64,000 nt of DNA from contig JAPFFF010000021.1 of the NCBI GenBank assembly GCA_039105265.1, forward strand, positions 2,108,001 to 2,172,000. The letters run 5' to 3'. Below the pieces are notes generated by a model that did no database searches, had not been told where the DNA came from, and saw only the letters and a list, made by a program, of their open reading frames with translations. Numbering within the stretch: position 1 is the first letter of the stretch; every line of letters begins with the position of its first letter. Source of the stretch: Tritrichomonas musculus (taxonomy: Eukaryota > Parabasalia > Tritrichomonadida > Tritrichomonadidae). Positions 28,755-39,706 of the stretch are shown here, piece after piece. The translations under genes were made by a program, and so were the position numbers.

Positions 28755-31295
28755 TTACAAATCATCTCTCATGATCATATGCGGCTTTTTCTTTTTATCG
28801 CCTATATATTTCATGCAATTGAAACAAAAAAAGCCAATGGTCACGTATATAACGATAATCGTGAATACAAGAATCCCCATATTGATAAAGAGGAAAAATT
28901 TGGATTTTTCAGGTTCATCATTATTGGTCTCTTTGCCAATATTTAAATTTAACGTATAATTGTTTGATTCGAGTACAATTGGCATTGATGATCTACTAAC
29001 TCTAATATCATCTTTTTGTTGAATGAAATCAAAAATTATATCAATAAGCTGCTTTTCGTGCAACATCTTTGCATGATCAAAATCATTGTGGAAATTGACG
29101 CATTTAACATTAGACCAATTGCTACAAACAAATTTCGGACCATCATCACTAACAACTCGATCGCCAGGTCCAAATACCTTTGTAACGTTATTATTTACTT
29201 GATCATAATCATATAGAATAGGTGTACTAACATTATCGTTATAAAGAACAAGAGATCGAACAGGTGGCTCCATTAAAGGCGTTTTCCTGTATTTTTCTGT
29301 CATTTTAAAAATTTTGAAAGCTGTATCATCCATTCTATTCACTTTTTTCAAGAGTTCTGAGGCAAATGTTGCATTGGCCATATCTCCTTTATTAGGAAAG
29401 TTACGAATAACCGTTTTATTTCCAAAGATATATTCGTTAGGTAACATAATATGCAATCCAGGCATCCGTGAAACTGATGTGTGAAATTCAGAGAGATTAT
29501 CAGGCATCTGGTAGCTAAACTTTCCTTCTAATAGTCTCCAATAAGTTCCCCAACCAGCAAATGCTGGGGCTAAAAAGATTACACCATCAATATATTTTTG
29601 TGCCCATTCCTTAGAAACATAATGCATTATAAATATATACATAAAACTTGTTCCTTGACTATGTCCAGCAATGATGGACTTCATACCAGTTTCTTCATAG
29701 TACTTTTCTATATGAGACTTTAATTGAATATATACTTGGTCGCTCATTAATGGATGCATCATAAAATTATAACCAACGCCCCACAGGTCTTTATAATGAG
29801 TATAATTTAATTCATATGCACGAGAAATGATGCTTCTAACACTACGGAGTTTTTCATAATCGCCAAAATGCGAGCTTTCTATGATTACTCCAGGAGAATA
29901 TGTAATTTTACTATTTTCTTCATCTAAAAAGGCCCTAGTAAGCATTGATATACATTCTCCACTGAGTTTACTTACATTTTTTCCATCCAGAATTGTATTG
30001 AAAAACTGATGATATTTCAAATTTGGTGGACACATTGGAATTTTTCTTGGATCTGTAATTGTTGCATATAATGGTGAAGCTGAAAATCCAGGAGAGATGA
30101 AGAGCGCTTTCTTTGGTTTATCTTTATGCGTCGACTTGTCATATTTAATATATTCAACAATTCTATCAATAACATTTGACAAAGAGAGCATTGATGAATG
30201 GCCACCAATTTCAGTATTAATTTGATCAATATTAAAGCATTTTGAGGATTTCCAATTTTTACATAAATATTCAGCTCCTCTGGAGGAAACGACACCATCA
30301 CCAGATTTATTCAAAGCTGTAATAATATGCGAGTTAGAAGCATCCTTGTTTTTCATAATAATATATTTAAGAGGCGTTTGAATTGCATCATTGTAAATAA
30401 TTAGGGATGGAACAGGAGGTTCTGGAATTGCATGCTTAAGATATTTTTTGCTTACCAATTTGTATATTTTTTCTGCTTCATCGTCGATTTTTTCTTCTTT
30501 TTTGAGAAATTCTATAACTGTTGATGAATTATAAGTATTATATTTGCCATACATTTTTGTAACGATTGGGTCATCACCAAAAACATCATAATTTGGCAAT
30601 AATGCATGGAGTGAAGGCATCATCATTATGCTCTTTTTTAATTCTTCGTTCTGCTCAAATGGATCTAACTTTTGATTCATGAATGCATCGGGGATTGGCC
30701 ATCCACCGATGGATGGTGCAACAAATATAACGCTATCAACATATTTGTGAGACCATACTCGATCAACATAATTTGAAATAAAAAATGATAAGAATTGTGC
30801 GCCTAAATCGTGGCTTAGAAGAATAACTTTTTCGTTTTGCTTGGTAAATACTTGTTCAATCATTCTTTTCAATTCTGAATATACTTTATCTACTCCAAAA
30901 GGAAATAACGACCAATCATAACCAACACCAAAAATATTTTCATTTTTTTTGTATCCCATATCTAAAAACTTGGAAATAATTTTTGAAAATGGTTCAAATG
31001 AGTCGCATTCCCCAAGAGTAGAGCTTTCTATGCTTAAGCCTGGCAAATGCTCAATTTCGTTTGTTTTTTTATTTATATGCGTTTGAATTAGTTTGGCAGC
31101 ACATTTAGGATATTTTTTAATTTTGGAACTAATTAGGGCTGAATTAAGTGATTTTGGGCATTCTGGATATAAATCTGGATTTGTGATCGTAGCATACAAC
31201 GGAGAAATTTGAAATCCAGGTATGAGAAAAATAGGTTTTAATGATAAAGACGAATATACGAGAAAAACTATTAAGTAAATATTAAAATCTTGCAT
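28755..31295 (-). CDS. Tandem LCAT-like acyltransferase/phospholipase, membrane anchored
   Basis: The 846-aa protein (ATG at 31295) has a signal peptide (about 1-19), two consecutive lecithin:cholesterol acyltransferase-like alpha/beta hydrolase domains (about 20-385 and 395-765) and one membrane span (about 799-823) before a basic tail. Both domains share the start (LIPGF/ISPGF followed by SPLYATITDP) and a GVGY motif. Domain two has the nucleophile elbow GHSQG with Ser546, plus candidate acid Asp712 and a downstream His (741 or 746). In domain one the elbow reads SHDLG, with Asp163 replacing the nucleophile, so it is probably inactive. The family moves or releases acyl chains from phospholipids. 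A surface or endolysosomal location is inferred from topology. The frame is open 17 codons further upstream only through a TTG. Confidence 0.87.
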   Translation of the reverse strand: MQDFNIYLIVFLVYSSLSLKPIFLIPGFQISPLYATITNPDLYPECPKSLNSALISSKIKKYPKCAAKLIQTHINKKTNEIEHLPGLSIESSTLGECDSFEPFSKIISKFLDMGYKKNENIFGVGYDWSLFPFGVDKVYSELKRMIEQVFTKQNEKVILLSHDLGAQFLSFFISNYVDRVWSHKYVDSVIFVAPSIGGWPIPDAFMNQKLDPFEQNEELKKSIMMMPSLHALLPNYDVFGDDPIVTKMYGKYNTYNSSTVIEFLKKEEKIDDEAEKIYKLVSKKYLKHAIPEPPVPSLIIYNDAIQTPLKYIIMKNKDASNSHIITALNKSGDGVVSSRGAEYLCKNWKSSKCFNIDQINTEIGGHSSMLSLSNVIDRIVEYIKYDKSTHKDKPKKALFISPGFSASPLYATITDPRKIPMCPPNLKYHQFFNTILDGKNVSKLSGECISMLTRAFLDEENSKITYSPGVIIESSHFGDYEKLRSVRSIISRAYELNYTHYKDLWGVGYNFMMHPLMSDQVYIQLKSHIEKYYEETGMKSIIAGHSQGTSFMYIFIMHYVSKEWAQKYIDGVIFLAPAFAGWGTYWRLLEGKFSYQMPDNLSEFHTSVSRMPGLHIMLPNEYIFGNKTVIRNFPNKGDMANATFASELLKKVNRMDDTAFKIFKMTEKYRKTPLMEPPVRSLVLYNDNVSTPILYDYDQVNNNVTKVFGPGDRVVSDDGPKFVCSNWSNVKCVNFHNDFDHAKMLHEKQLIDIIFDFIQQKDDIRVSRSSMPIVLESNNYTLNLNIGKETNNDEPEKSKFFLFINMGILVFTIIVIYVTIGFFCFNCMKYIGDKKKKPHMIMRDDL

Positions 31296-31979
31296 TTGGG
31301 AGAAATGCAAAATTTTGTTATCATATTCAAATTTTTGGTTGAGCAATTAACAAGATTATATGCATGGATTCATATAATATAAAAATGTAAATAAAATATT
31401 ATTTATTAACTAATAATATATATTAACATTATTTAAAAATATTATATTTTATTGTAAATTTCTCGAGTTATAATATATATTTATTGAATCATAAAATTCA
31501 ATATAAATTGAATTTTTCAATTATGATATAATTTGTATAAAAAATAAATTTTTATCTAAAATTTAACAAGCGAGTCATTTATTTTTAATCATTTTCCTAA
31601 CAAAATATTAAATAAAAATCATATTTATAAAAATTAAGCATAGAATCAAAAAAAATATTTTTTCATACCTAAATTACAGCTGAATATAAAAGAATAAACA
31701 TTAACAATAAAAATTAGGAATGAATATATAGATTTTAATAAATATCAAGTGTTTTTATCCAATAATTACTTAAATGTTTTATTTACATAATAGATGTATT
31801 GCGTTAAACAATAAAAAATTACAATCGGAAATTTATCATAAAATGTATTTAAGCCATAATATATCTTATAAACATGATTAATTTTAAGAAATTAATGTTT
31901 TTTATAAGTAGCCTTTCAAAATAACTATAGAAAAAGTTCCTTAAAATCAAATTAAATATTTATACAATTTTGTATTAAT
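31296..31979. other. AT-rich divergent intergenic region
   Basis: The region separates the divergent LCAT-like and UBR4-like genes. No gene, repeat or clear initiator was identified. Confidence 0.45.
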
Positions 31980-34900
31980 ATGGAGAAGTTTTTAGCGCTT
32001 AAGTTAGACTCAAATTGCAAAATTCCACCAATCGACAAACTTTTAAAATCAGTTGCATCGTCTCCCAATGTTGGTTTTTATAAAATCGCCAATTCGTTGC
32101 ATTTCAGCAATTACTTAAATCCTATTTATACATTAATTTCCATACGCGATATTATTGATATTTCACCAATTAGTAGCAAACAAGAAGTGAAAGAAGATGA
32201 TCTGAAACCTTCAAATTCTTATCGATGGCTCTTTTTAATTCATTCGCTCGCTTCAAAAACTATTACTGACGATAAAGAACTCGAAGAAGCCAAAGTTACA
32301 TTTATTTTGCAAGCATATTATAACTTTATAATGAATTGCGATATAAAAAAGAACTATATAGTTCCCTTATTATCAGGAGTTTTTTGTGTTACATCTCGAC
32401 TCATAGACTCCAATCAAGTTATTCCTGAATTTTTAATATCGCCACAAATTTTTGATCGCATGATGAATTTAATGAATTTAAATGCAAAAGACATCCCCAA
32501 ATTCCAAGGAAATATTACTGACTTTTCTGTCACCGAATTATTTTCATTTTGCTCACCAATTTCTCTTGAATATTTATCACCTACAGATTTATTCTCTAAT
32601 CCCACGTTATTATTATCAAGTTCAGTACTTCGATTATTAAGCCGAATCTTACCGAAAGCAACATTAACTCCCGAATGTCTTGAATCATACAAGCAAGCCA
32701 TTTTACCTTTTTGTTACCGAGGAATAATAATTCCATTAGCCCGACGAATCTTAATCCAACTATTCCAAGGGGATGAAGATGAAGCATACAAGTTTTCCGA
32801 TACATCGCAATACATTAAATGTTCCCAGGTCATTTCAGAGAAGTCAGAAAAGACGAAAAATTTCAAAATTCCACTCAGCTACTTAGAGTCGATAAATTTG
32901 TCAGAAAATTTGAGTCACATTCGTTCAGTGTCCCTTGAGCACCCCAAGCATTGGATAGCCTATCTTTCCGAGCACAACGACATGACTGAGACTCTTCTTT
33001 CCTTACTGAAGAGCGAATATGACATCGACTTTGTCATTGCTGCAGCGACCATTTTGCGTATCGGCGAGGCCAAATTGACGGATCCAAATTCAGCTCTTAA
33101 CCTCCTTATTTGTTCACGTTCAAAAGTTCTGAGGGAAGAAATTTCTAAGCTTTTGTTATTGCAACCAGAAACACTTGTAAAACCAGTCATGTCAAGTTTT
33201 CCACTTGTTTGCAATTACGGTTCAAGGTCGAATATTTTCTTTACTTTTTTGGCCGACCTTCTTTCAAAAGTTTCAAACCCCACTGAAATTTTGAGAGCCA
33301 CAATAAGGTCAATTCACGATGAATGTGATGAAATTAAACGTCTCCCCAATTCTCACGTTTATACACAATTGTCGCAGTTCATCGACGTCCCTGCTTCTTA
33401 CCTCGACCCGCAGCCGTGCACTGTCTGCAACAATCCTGAGCGGCAGATGACGACAAAAGATCTCCAGGACTTCAAAGATTACTACAAGTTCACGCACGAT
33501 CAGATCTTTGTCAAATTGAAGCAGCCATACACGATACAAACATTCTCACTCTCATTGACTGTTAAAAAACGGTCGCGATTGCCTCGAACAGTTCGTATCT
33601 ACGTGTCGAGTGCTGAAATAAACGATCCAACTGAGCTGGTCACTGAAAAACCAAACTGGAACCATGTTGCTGACTTAAGCTTTCCAAAGGGAAGTTCCTC
33701 TGCAACAGCGGAACTTCCTCTTCGTCTCTTTGCAACTTGCCTTCAGTTCCATTTCGCGGAGTTTTGGGAAGACACATTGTCAGCAATGGGCAGCTTTACT
33801 TGTCCTGTCTGTCGCACTGAGATAACAGACAGAAGAAGCGGAATTTGTCCGAAATGCAAAGAGAACGCTTACCAATGTCGTGAGTGTCGGACGATCAACT
33901 ACAACCATCTCGATGCTTTTATCTGTTGTGAATGTGGCTATTCAAACTTTGTCAGTTTTCAGTGGTCATTGACAGCTCTTCCTTCTTTTTCGCACACGCA
34001 CATCACAAATGAAAAAGATTGTGATGCTTCATTGAAAAAGTGTGACAGTTTGTTATCTGAGGCACACAATGCATATGAAAAACTGACAAAATTACAAGAT
34101 GAAATTGGCAACGTCTTGTCGCCTGCTTGTTCGTTAGATTTGAGTAGAAAGGCGGCTAAATTGAATGATTTATATAACGGCGAATGTAGTAGTATCTTCC
34201 AATCTTTGACAACAACAGTTCAGCATGTTTGTGCCATTCGATCTGCCATTTCTAAATTCAAAAAGCGAAATATTCGCAGCAACATTTCAAGGAGATCATC
34301 TTCATCAATATCAACTGCACCGAATAACATGTGTTACAATTGTAGATCAACTTATATTAAGAACTGCTTGAAGTTCTTCAATACAGTCACCAAATATGCA
34401 GTTGAGGAATCTTTGGAGGTTCCAAAACTTTTGTTCTCAATTGCAAATGAAAACTCTATCTTCTCTCTAACTGCAATTGACTCACTCGTTGCTTTTTGCT
34501 CTGAAAAATGGGAACTTACATTGAAAGTGGTTGACACTTTTACTCAGTCTCTTCCTAACGTTCAACCTCAGCTTGTTCGTTTGTTGTGTGAATTGGTTGA
34601 CGTGAAGGATCAACAGAGAAGCAACAGACTGACAATTTTCATCTCTGCAATCAAATCAACTGTGAAATTCATGAATTCTTCTGCTTCTTTCACTCCACTT
34701 GTTTTGCAGCCACTTTTCAATGTTGTCATGAATTCTCCATTGATCATTCGCAAGACCAAAACGTACATTGAATACACTGTATTTCAACAATGGCTTCAAA
34801 ACACTCCAAACGCACGAAATATAGTTAATTTAATTAAGTTGTTTGATCCTTTAGATACATTTATTTTGCAAGATTTTTGTATGGAATTGTTTTTGAAGTG

Positions 34901-37900
34901 TTCTTCGTCATCTGTTCGTAATTCGATTGCTTCTTTAATGAAAGACGCAAGCACTCTTTCTGAGCGACATTTCAATTCGATTTCTTCATTAATAATTGAT
35001 AATATCGGCAAGAAAGACAAATTTAATGAGTATGACATGCAACTTTATCAAGTTTTGTCATTCATTCTTGAAAGTAGCAAGAAACTTCGTGTCCACACGC
35101 TTCAATCGAGTTTCTTTGATCATGTTATCGATCTTCTTTGTAATGAAGTTGACAATGTTTTGTCTAGTGAGGAAAATATTTCACTGAATTTGAGTGTTGG
35201 CTTGCCTGCATCGATATTAATGAATGTTGTTAAGATTTATCTTACTCCGCTTCCGAATTTGAGGTATGTAATTAACTGTAAGACTGATTTGATGGTTCGT
35301 GTTTTCACATCGTATTTCAAGCTTCGATCATTGTTGATTCAACGATCTAAGTATTTAGACAACTGTTTATCAATGATGAAAGAAATCATCATGAAAACGA
35401 TGTTGAAAGAATTTGATTTCAAACCTTTACTTGAAAGTGATTTAGCACAACAACAAGCAGCCATTGCTTCAGCATCATCTCCATTAATGTCATTGAATCA
35501 ACAGCAACAAATTCCTGAACCACAATTGGATGACGATACAGACAATGAAGATTATTATTCGGATGATGATGATGACAATGATAATTTACCAAGTAGATTC
35601 TTTGTGAATGTTCCAGTCTCTGCTTCAACAAGTCAACTTTCATCACCATCGAAAATGAAAACGAATCCATCTGAAGAAGAAGAAGAATTTCTCGTTCCGA
35701 ACACTTTAGGGCAACAAATTTTATTGCAATCAAGTATTGATGCATTTGAATTTTGCCCAGATATTGTTATTCGTGAAATAACATCTGTGATTTTCCCGCC
35801 AAAAGAAGTAATTGATGTTCCTATTCTTCTTCGTAAGCAAAGCACGCAAGAAGATTTCATTCCTGGAAGATTGCCCAATCATCCATTGAACTCACGAAAA
35901 ATAGGAGAAACGTTCAAAGACATAAAACTAAAAATTTGTAATGAATTAAATATGCAGCATTTAATTCAAGATGATCATGGAATGGAACTTCTTGTTGACA
36001 ATAATATAATAGGTCTTTCATTATCGATAAGTGAAGTTTATCAACGCATTTGGGAGCCAAAATTCGGTAAAAAGCCAATGATTGTCTATTGCCGTCTCCA
36101 AGGACTTGATGGTGAAGCTACTGAGCCAATAATTGAATCATTTCCAACTGAAGAAACTAATGATGAACCGCCAGAAATTAAATATGCATACACGCAAGTT
36201 TTATCTAAAAATGACGGCTTTAAAAAATTGTTGGATGCATTGTCACTTGCTTCGAGCATTGATAATGATGACACCATTTCAGATGTTGCTTTGAATGACT
36301 TAGTAAAACTTCTTTGCACATTTTCACAGATCAAAAAGAATCGTGATGAACTGAATAAATTAAAAGCAATTGATCGTTTCTTTGATCTAATGAAATATGT
36401 CATTTTAAATAAAGGCTCTGTTGATTTGATGATGGAAGCGATTTCAACAATATCAATCTTAATCAAAGATGACAAAGAAGCCTTAAACAACAAAGAACAA
36501 AAAGTGAACTTTATTTTTGATTCTCTTGATAGTCCGTTAATTCATAATAACGTTGAAACTCTTCTTTCTCCATTTTTGTCATTAATTCCACCAATTGCTG
36601 AAAGATCAACCGTTATTGCAACAACGGTTATTTCCCGTTTCATTGAAAAATTGAAGCCAGTTGAAAAAACTGATCAAGAAGAAAAATCTGATTTTAATTA
36701 TTTTCGTGATTTTTCTTCTTTGTTCATGTTGAATGGTTTTGCTGAATTTACATTGGCACTTCCACCAACAGACAACGACATTCGCGACATGATTTTGAAT
36801 GAGCCAATTTTGAAAGATGCGATTTCTTATCTCGAAGAACTTTTCCCTTTGACGGAACGACGAACGAGTGATAAGTGGCAACAATCGCTTGAAGTTCCTT
36901 CTCTTCCTATGCTTCTTAAATTTCTAGCTGGAATGGTTTTGAATCACGAAGCGACACAAAAACTATTTGTTGATTCGGATGCCCATTTAATTCGACTTTT
37001 GATTGAGCTTGATTCTGTTTCTTCGTCTGCGTCAATTGGTGAATTTGCATCACAAGTTCTTCGCAATGCTTGCACAGAGCCGTCCATCTGTCTTTCGGTC
37101 GTTGATAAAATCAAGAAGGATCGTCTTGAGCACTCGAAGCAGCGCGCTAAAGAAGAGAAAGAAAAAGCATTGAAAATGGCCAAAGAGCAAATCTCGCCAG
37201 AATTGTTGAAACTCGTTGGCGAATTAAAGGAGGACTCTTGGGAGTGCTGCATTTGCAAAGAAGGCTATGAAAGCGAGCCAAAAGAATTGTTAGGTGTTTA
37301 CGTATATAGAAATAAGATCAACCTTTCGAACGACTTTTATCCTAACACGGCAACTTACTTCGTTTGCGTCCATCCTTCCTGCCACTCTCATGCAACCGAA
37401 GAGAACGAAAACAACGGTGGCCAAAGATTGGGCGAATGGGAAGCTGCTCGTTTGAGGAATTGTGAAAGACCTTGCAATGCAATCTTCCCTCTTCCAAACC
37501 AATCGATAAGCGCAGGACAGTACAGAGACGCCTTGCAGAAGTACATCGACGATATGAAAAACAGAAATTCGTCGAATTTCGACTATTTCAAGATGTTCTT
37601 CTTGGACGTCAATTGTCACTTGGATAAAATTTCTAAAGGTGAAAAAATTCCCCTCTCTAACGGCGGCGGTTCTTTAAGCTCGATAATCTCTCTCATTCCG
37701 TTCTTGATCTACGCTGGCCAGCTCTTCCTTGACGGCGAGAATCGACGAAATTTGCATGAAAATCGGCTGCAAAGTCTCATTGAAAAAATTGAAAGCAACA
37801 GTTCACTGGCGGTTGAAACCGCTGTCTTGTCAATCTGGTTGCTCAGCATCGAAGAATGGGACTTATTAAAAGTGTCACTTTTTGAGGCAATTCTTAAGTC

Positions 37901-38288
37901 ATCAAAAAATATTTTATCTGAAAATGACAATGAAAATTCAATCGATGACGATAGTAAATTGTTTGAAAAGGTGAAAAATTTGATCTTCATTTACGTACTC
38001 ATAAATAGATTCCAATCACTGCTCAAGTCACCAAGTGGAATAGAGGCCAAATTTTCAGAGAATGGTCAATTTGTTGTCAGAAATCACAAGGACGAAAAGT
38101 GGCTCATTGAATTTTATGAAAAAGTTAATAAAAACGGTTTCCAAATAATGAATGAGTTTTCCGATTTCGCAGAGGAATTCGAAGACGAGATCTTGGAAGT
38201 GGAAAACATAAAGGCAGCTTTGAGTTATGCTGAAATAAAAGAAGCAAGAGACGATCCTATTGCTTGGATAAAGAGTGTTATTCAATAA
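31980..38288 (+). CDS. UBR4: UBR4-like giant E3 ubiquitin ligase
   Basis: This 2102-aa protein resembles the C-terminal half of UBR4/Calossin. Evidence includes the Cys-rich zinc-binding block at about 608-660 (CPVC...CPKC...YQCRECRTINYN...CCECGY), a helical segment after it as in UBR4, and the hemiRING-type module beginning CCICKEGY at 1756-1763 with LGVYVYRNK, VHPSCH and GEWEAARLRNCERPCN. The rest is alpha-helical armadillo/HEAT-like. An acidic patch lies at about 1183-1203. Metazoan UBR4 is over 5000 residues; no UBR box is visible here. UBR4 transfers ubiquitin to N-degron or orphan proteins and supports autophagy; a quality-control role is inferred. Base composition varies, with a more GC-rich block at about 33.4-34.0 kb. 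Confidence 0.88.
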   Translation: MEKFLALKLDSNCKIPPIDKLLKSVASSPNVGFYKIANSLHFSNYLNPIYTLISIRDIIDISPISSKQEVKEDDLKPSNSYRWLFLIHSLASKTITDDKELEEAKVTFILQAYYNFIMNCDIKKNYIVPLLSGVFCVTSRLIDSNQVIPEFLISPQIFDRMMNLMNLNAKDIPKFQGNITDFSVTELFSFCSPISLEYLSPTDLFSNPTLLLSSSVLRLLSRILPKATLTPECLESYKQAILPFCYRGIIIPLARRILIQLFQGDEDEAYKFSDTSQYIKCSQVISEKSEKTKNFKIPLSYLESINLSENLSHIRSVSLEHPKHWIAYLSEHNDMTETLLSLLKSEYDIDFVIAAATILRIGEAKLTDPNSALNLLICSRSKVLREEISKLLLLQPETLVKPVMSSFPLVCNYGSRSNIFFTFLADLLSKVSNPTEILRATIRSIHDECDEIKRLPNSHVYTQLSQFIDVPASYLDPQPCTVCNNPERQMTTKDLQDFKDYYKFTHDQIFVKLKQPYTIQTFSLSLTVKKRSRLPRTVRIYVSSAEINDPTELVTEKPNWNHVADLSFPKGSSSATAELPLRLFATCLQFHFAEFWEDTLSAMGSFTCPVCRTEITDRRSGICPKCKENAYQCRECRTINYNHLDAFICCECGYSNFVSFQWSLTALPSFSHTHITNEKDCDASLKKCDSLLSEAHNAYEKLTKLQDEIGNVLSPACSLDLSRKAAKLNDLYNGECSSIFQSLTTTVQHVCAIRSAISKFKKRNIRSNISRRSSSSISTAPNNMCYNCRSTYIKNCLKFFNTVTKYAVEESLEVPKLLFSIANENSIFSLTAIDSLVAFCSEKWELTLKVVDTFTQSLPNVQPQLVRLLCELVDVKDQQRSNRLTIFISAIKSTVKFMNSSASFTPLVLQPLFNVVMNSPLIIRKTKTYIEYTVFQQWLQNTPNARNIVNLIKLFDPLDTFILQDFCMELFLKCSSSSVRNSIASLMKDASTLSERHFNSISSLIIDNIGKKDKFNEYDMQLYQVLSFILESSKKLRVHTLQSSFFDHVIDLLCNEVDNVLSSEENISLNLSVGLPASILMNVVKIYLTPLPNLRYVINCKTDLMVRVFTSYFKLRSLLIQRSKYLDNCLSMMKEIIMKTMLKEFDFKPLLESDLAQQQAAIASASSPLMSLNQQQQIPEPQLDDDTDNEDYYSDDDDDNDNLPSRFFVNVPVSASTSQLSSPSKMKTNPSEEEEEFLVPNTLGQQILLQSSIDAFEFCPDIVIREITSVIFPPKEVIDVPILLRKQSTQEDFIPGRLPNHPLNSRKIGETFKDIKLKICNELNMQHLIQDDHGMELLVDNNIIGLSLSISEVYQRIWEPKFGKKPMIVYCRLQGLDGEATEPIIESFPTEETNDEPPEIKYAYTQVLSKNDGFKKLLDALSLASSIDNDDTISDVALNDLVKLLCTFSQIKKNRDELNKLKAIDRFFDLMKYVILNKGSVDLMMEAISTISILIKDDKEALNNKEQKVNFIFDSLDSPLIHNNVETLLSPFLSLIPPIAERSTVIATTVISRFIEKLKPVEKTDQEEKSDFNYFRDFSSLFMLNGFAEFTLALPPTDNDIRDMILNEPILKDAISYLEELFPLTERRTSDKWQQSLEVPSLPMLLKFLAGMVLNHEATQKLFVDSDAHLIRLLIELDSVSSSASIGEFASQVLRNACTEPSICLSVVDKIKKDRLEHSKQRAKEEKEKALKMAKEQISPELLKLVGELKEDSWECCICKEGYESEPKELLGVYVYRNKINLSNDFYPNTATYFVCVHPSCHSHATEENENNGGQRLGEWEAARLRNCERPCNAIFPLPNQSISAGQYRDALQKYIDDMKNRNSSNFDYFKMFFLDVNCHLDKISKGEKIPLSNGGGSLSSIISLIPFLIYAGQLFLDGENRRNLHENRLQSLIEKIESNSSLAVETAVLSIWLLSIEEWDLLKVSLFEAILKSSKNILSENDNENSIDDDSKLFEKVKNLIFIYVLINRFQSLLKSPSGIEAKFSENGQFVVRNHKDEKWLIEFYEKVNKNGFQIMNEFSDFAEEFEDEILEVENIKAALSYAEIKEARDDPIAWIKSVIQ

Positions 38289-39072
38289 AAATTAAAAATT
38301 CATTTTTTATCAAAGTTTTGTTCTTTTTTTTTTAAGAAAATCAAGAATCACGCTTGGAATGAATTGACTTTATTACAGTATAGAAAATATCCTCTGACCA
38401 CTCACAATAATCTAATATTGAATTTTGAATATAATTCTGAAGTTTATATACATCAACTTCTGAAATATTGAAAAAAAAACTAAAAAGAACTAAAATAATT
38501 ATCTTTGTATATTCAATGACATTGAAAATACTCAAAACAAAATATTCTATAGATTGAATGAAGGGTAAAATCAAAGGGTAAACAATAATCTCATATAGTA
38601 AACGGAAAAAGTAGGTGATGAATTCAATTTTTTGATAGAATCTTCTCAATCTATAGAAAAAAAATTGTGAAAATTAATTCAAATTCAAATTTCTTTTTTA
38701 TACAAGAACGATCATTATTTTTATTCAAAATTTATAGAAATTGAATGCGTCACCCCGTTTTTCGCGAAGTCATCCACTTTTTCTTGGTACCATAACAGAA
38801 ATTATTTTTTGAATGATTTTATTGAAAAAAAAATTCAGAGATTTTCAATGAAATCATTCAAAAAAGCGGTTTTGGTATGAGATTATTTTCAATATGGTAA
38901 TTAAAGAAATTGAAAAGGAATCTCTTTGGCATTTTGAATCCACTTTTACATAAAAAATATTGATAATACTCCTCTTAATATTCATCTCAAAACATTTCAA
39001 TTAATTGAATTTGATATTGAAAAAAAAAAAAAAAAAGGTCAATTTATCCGATTTATTTATGAACGAAATTAA
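38289..39072. other. Intergenic spacer with poly(A) run
   Basis: Contains a 102-codon hydrophobic minus-strand frame (38341-38649) that lacks an ATG, a locally GC-richer patch at about 38747-38790, and an A-tract at about 39021-39037. No gene is supported. Confidence 0.4.
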
Positions 39073-39706
39073 TCAATTGATTCTTTGGTTAACTTCTTCT
39101 ATGAAATGGGCTAAGTTTGTTTCAAGCCTGTTAGCTAATCTTTTGATATCTTTCCTTGGATAATCAATTGCATTTGAAAAATTATCAAAGGCCATTTTTA
39201 ACTCATTTTGTCTTTCTTTAAAAAGTTTATTTTCATTTGTTTCTTCTTCCAAGAAATATATAAGTGGGTAGCTGTACATCAAAATAACCTTTGAATCATT
39301 ATAATTTTTTTTTATTTTTTTTATTTCTTCTTCGCTATAATCAATAATTTTAAATTGAGCGCATATTTCATTCAATCTTTCTTTCATATTTTCATAGTTA
39401 TTTTTATGATGAAGCATTTCATTATATCCATCAATGCATTTTTTCCATCTCAAATACTTGTTTTTCTTTAAGCAGTTCATTGGAGGCAATGTGAATGCTT
39501 TATTTTCATCACGATCATTGGCATCATTATTATTATCATTGTTATCATCATGTCCATTTTCAATGTTTTCATTACCTCCACCTTCATTAGTTGCATTAAT
39601 ATTTTCAGGTCTGCCATCTTCATTTGCATCTCTATTGTCTCCGTTATTTGAGCCCCAAATAAAACTATATAAAATATTTGAAATTAATCCGAAAAATCCA
39701 TAACTA

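Noticed and set aside
38341-38649. 102-codon hydrophobic frame on the minus strand
   Set aside because: There is no ATG in or near it and no similarity to known proteins; AT-rich DNA easily yields hydrophobic frames.
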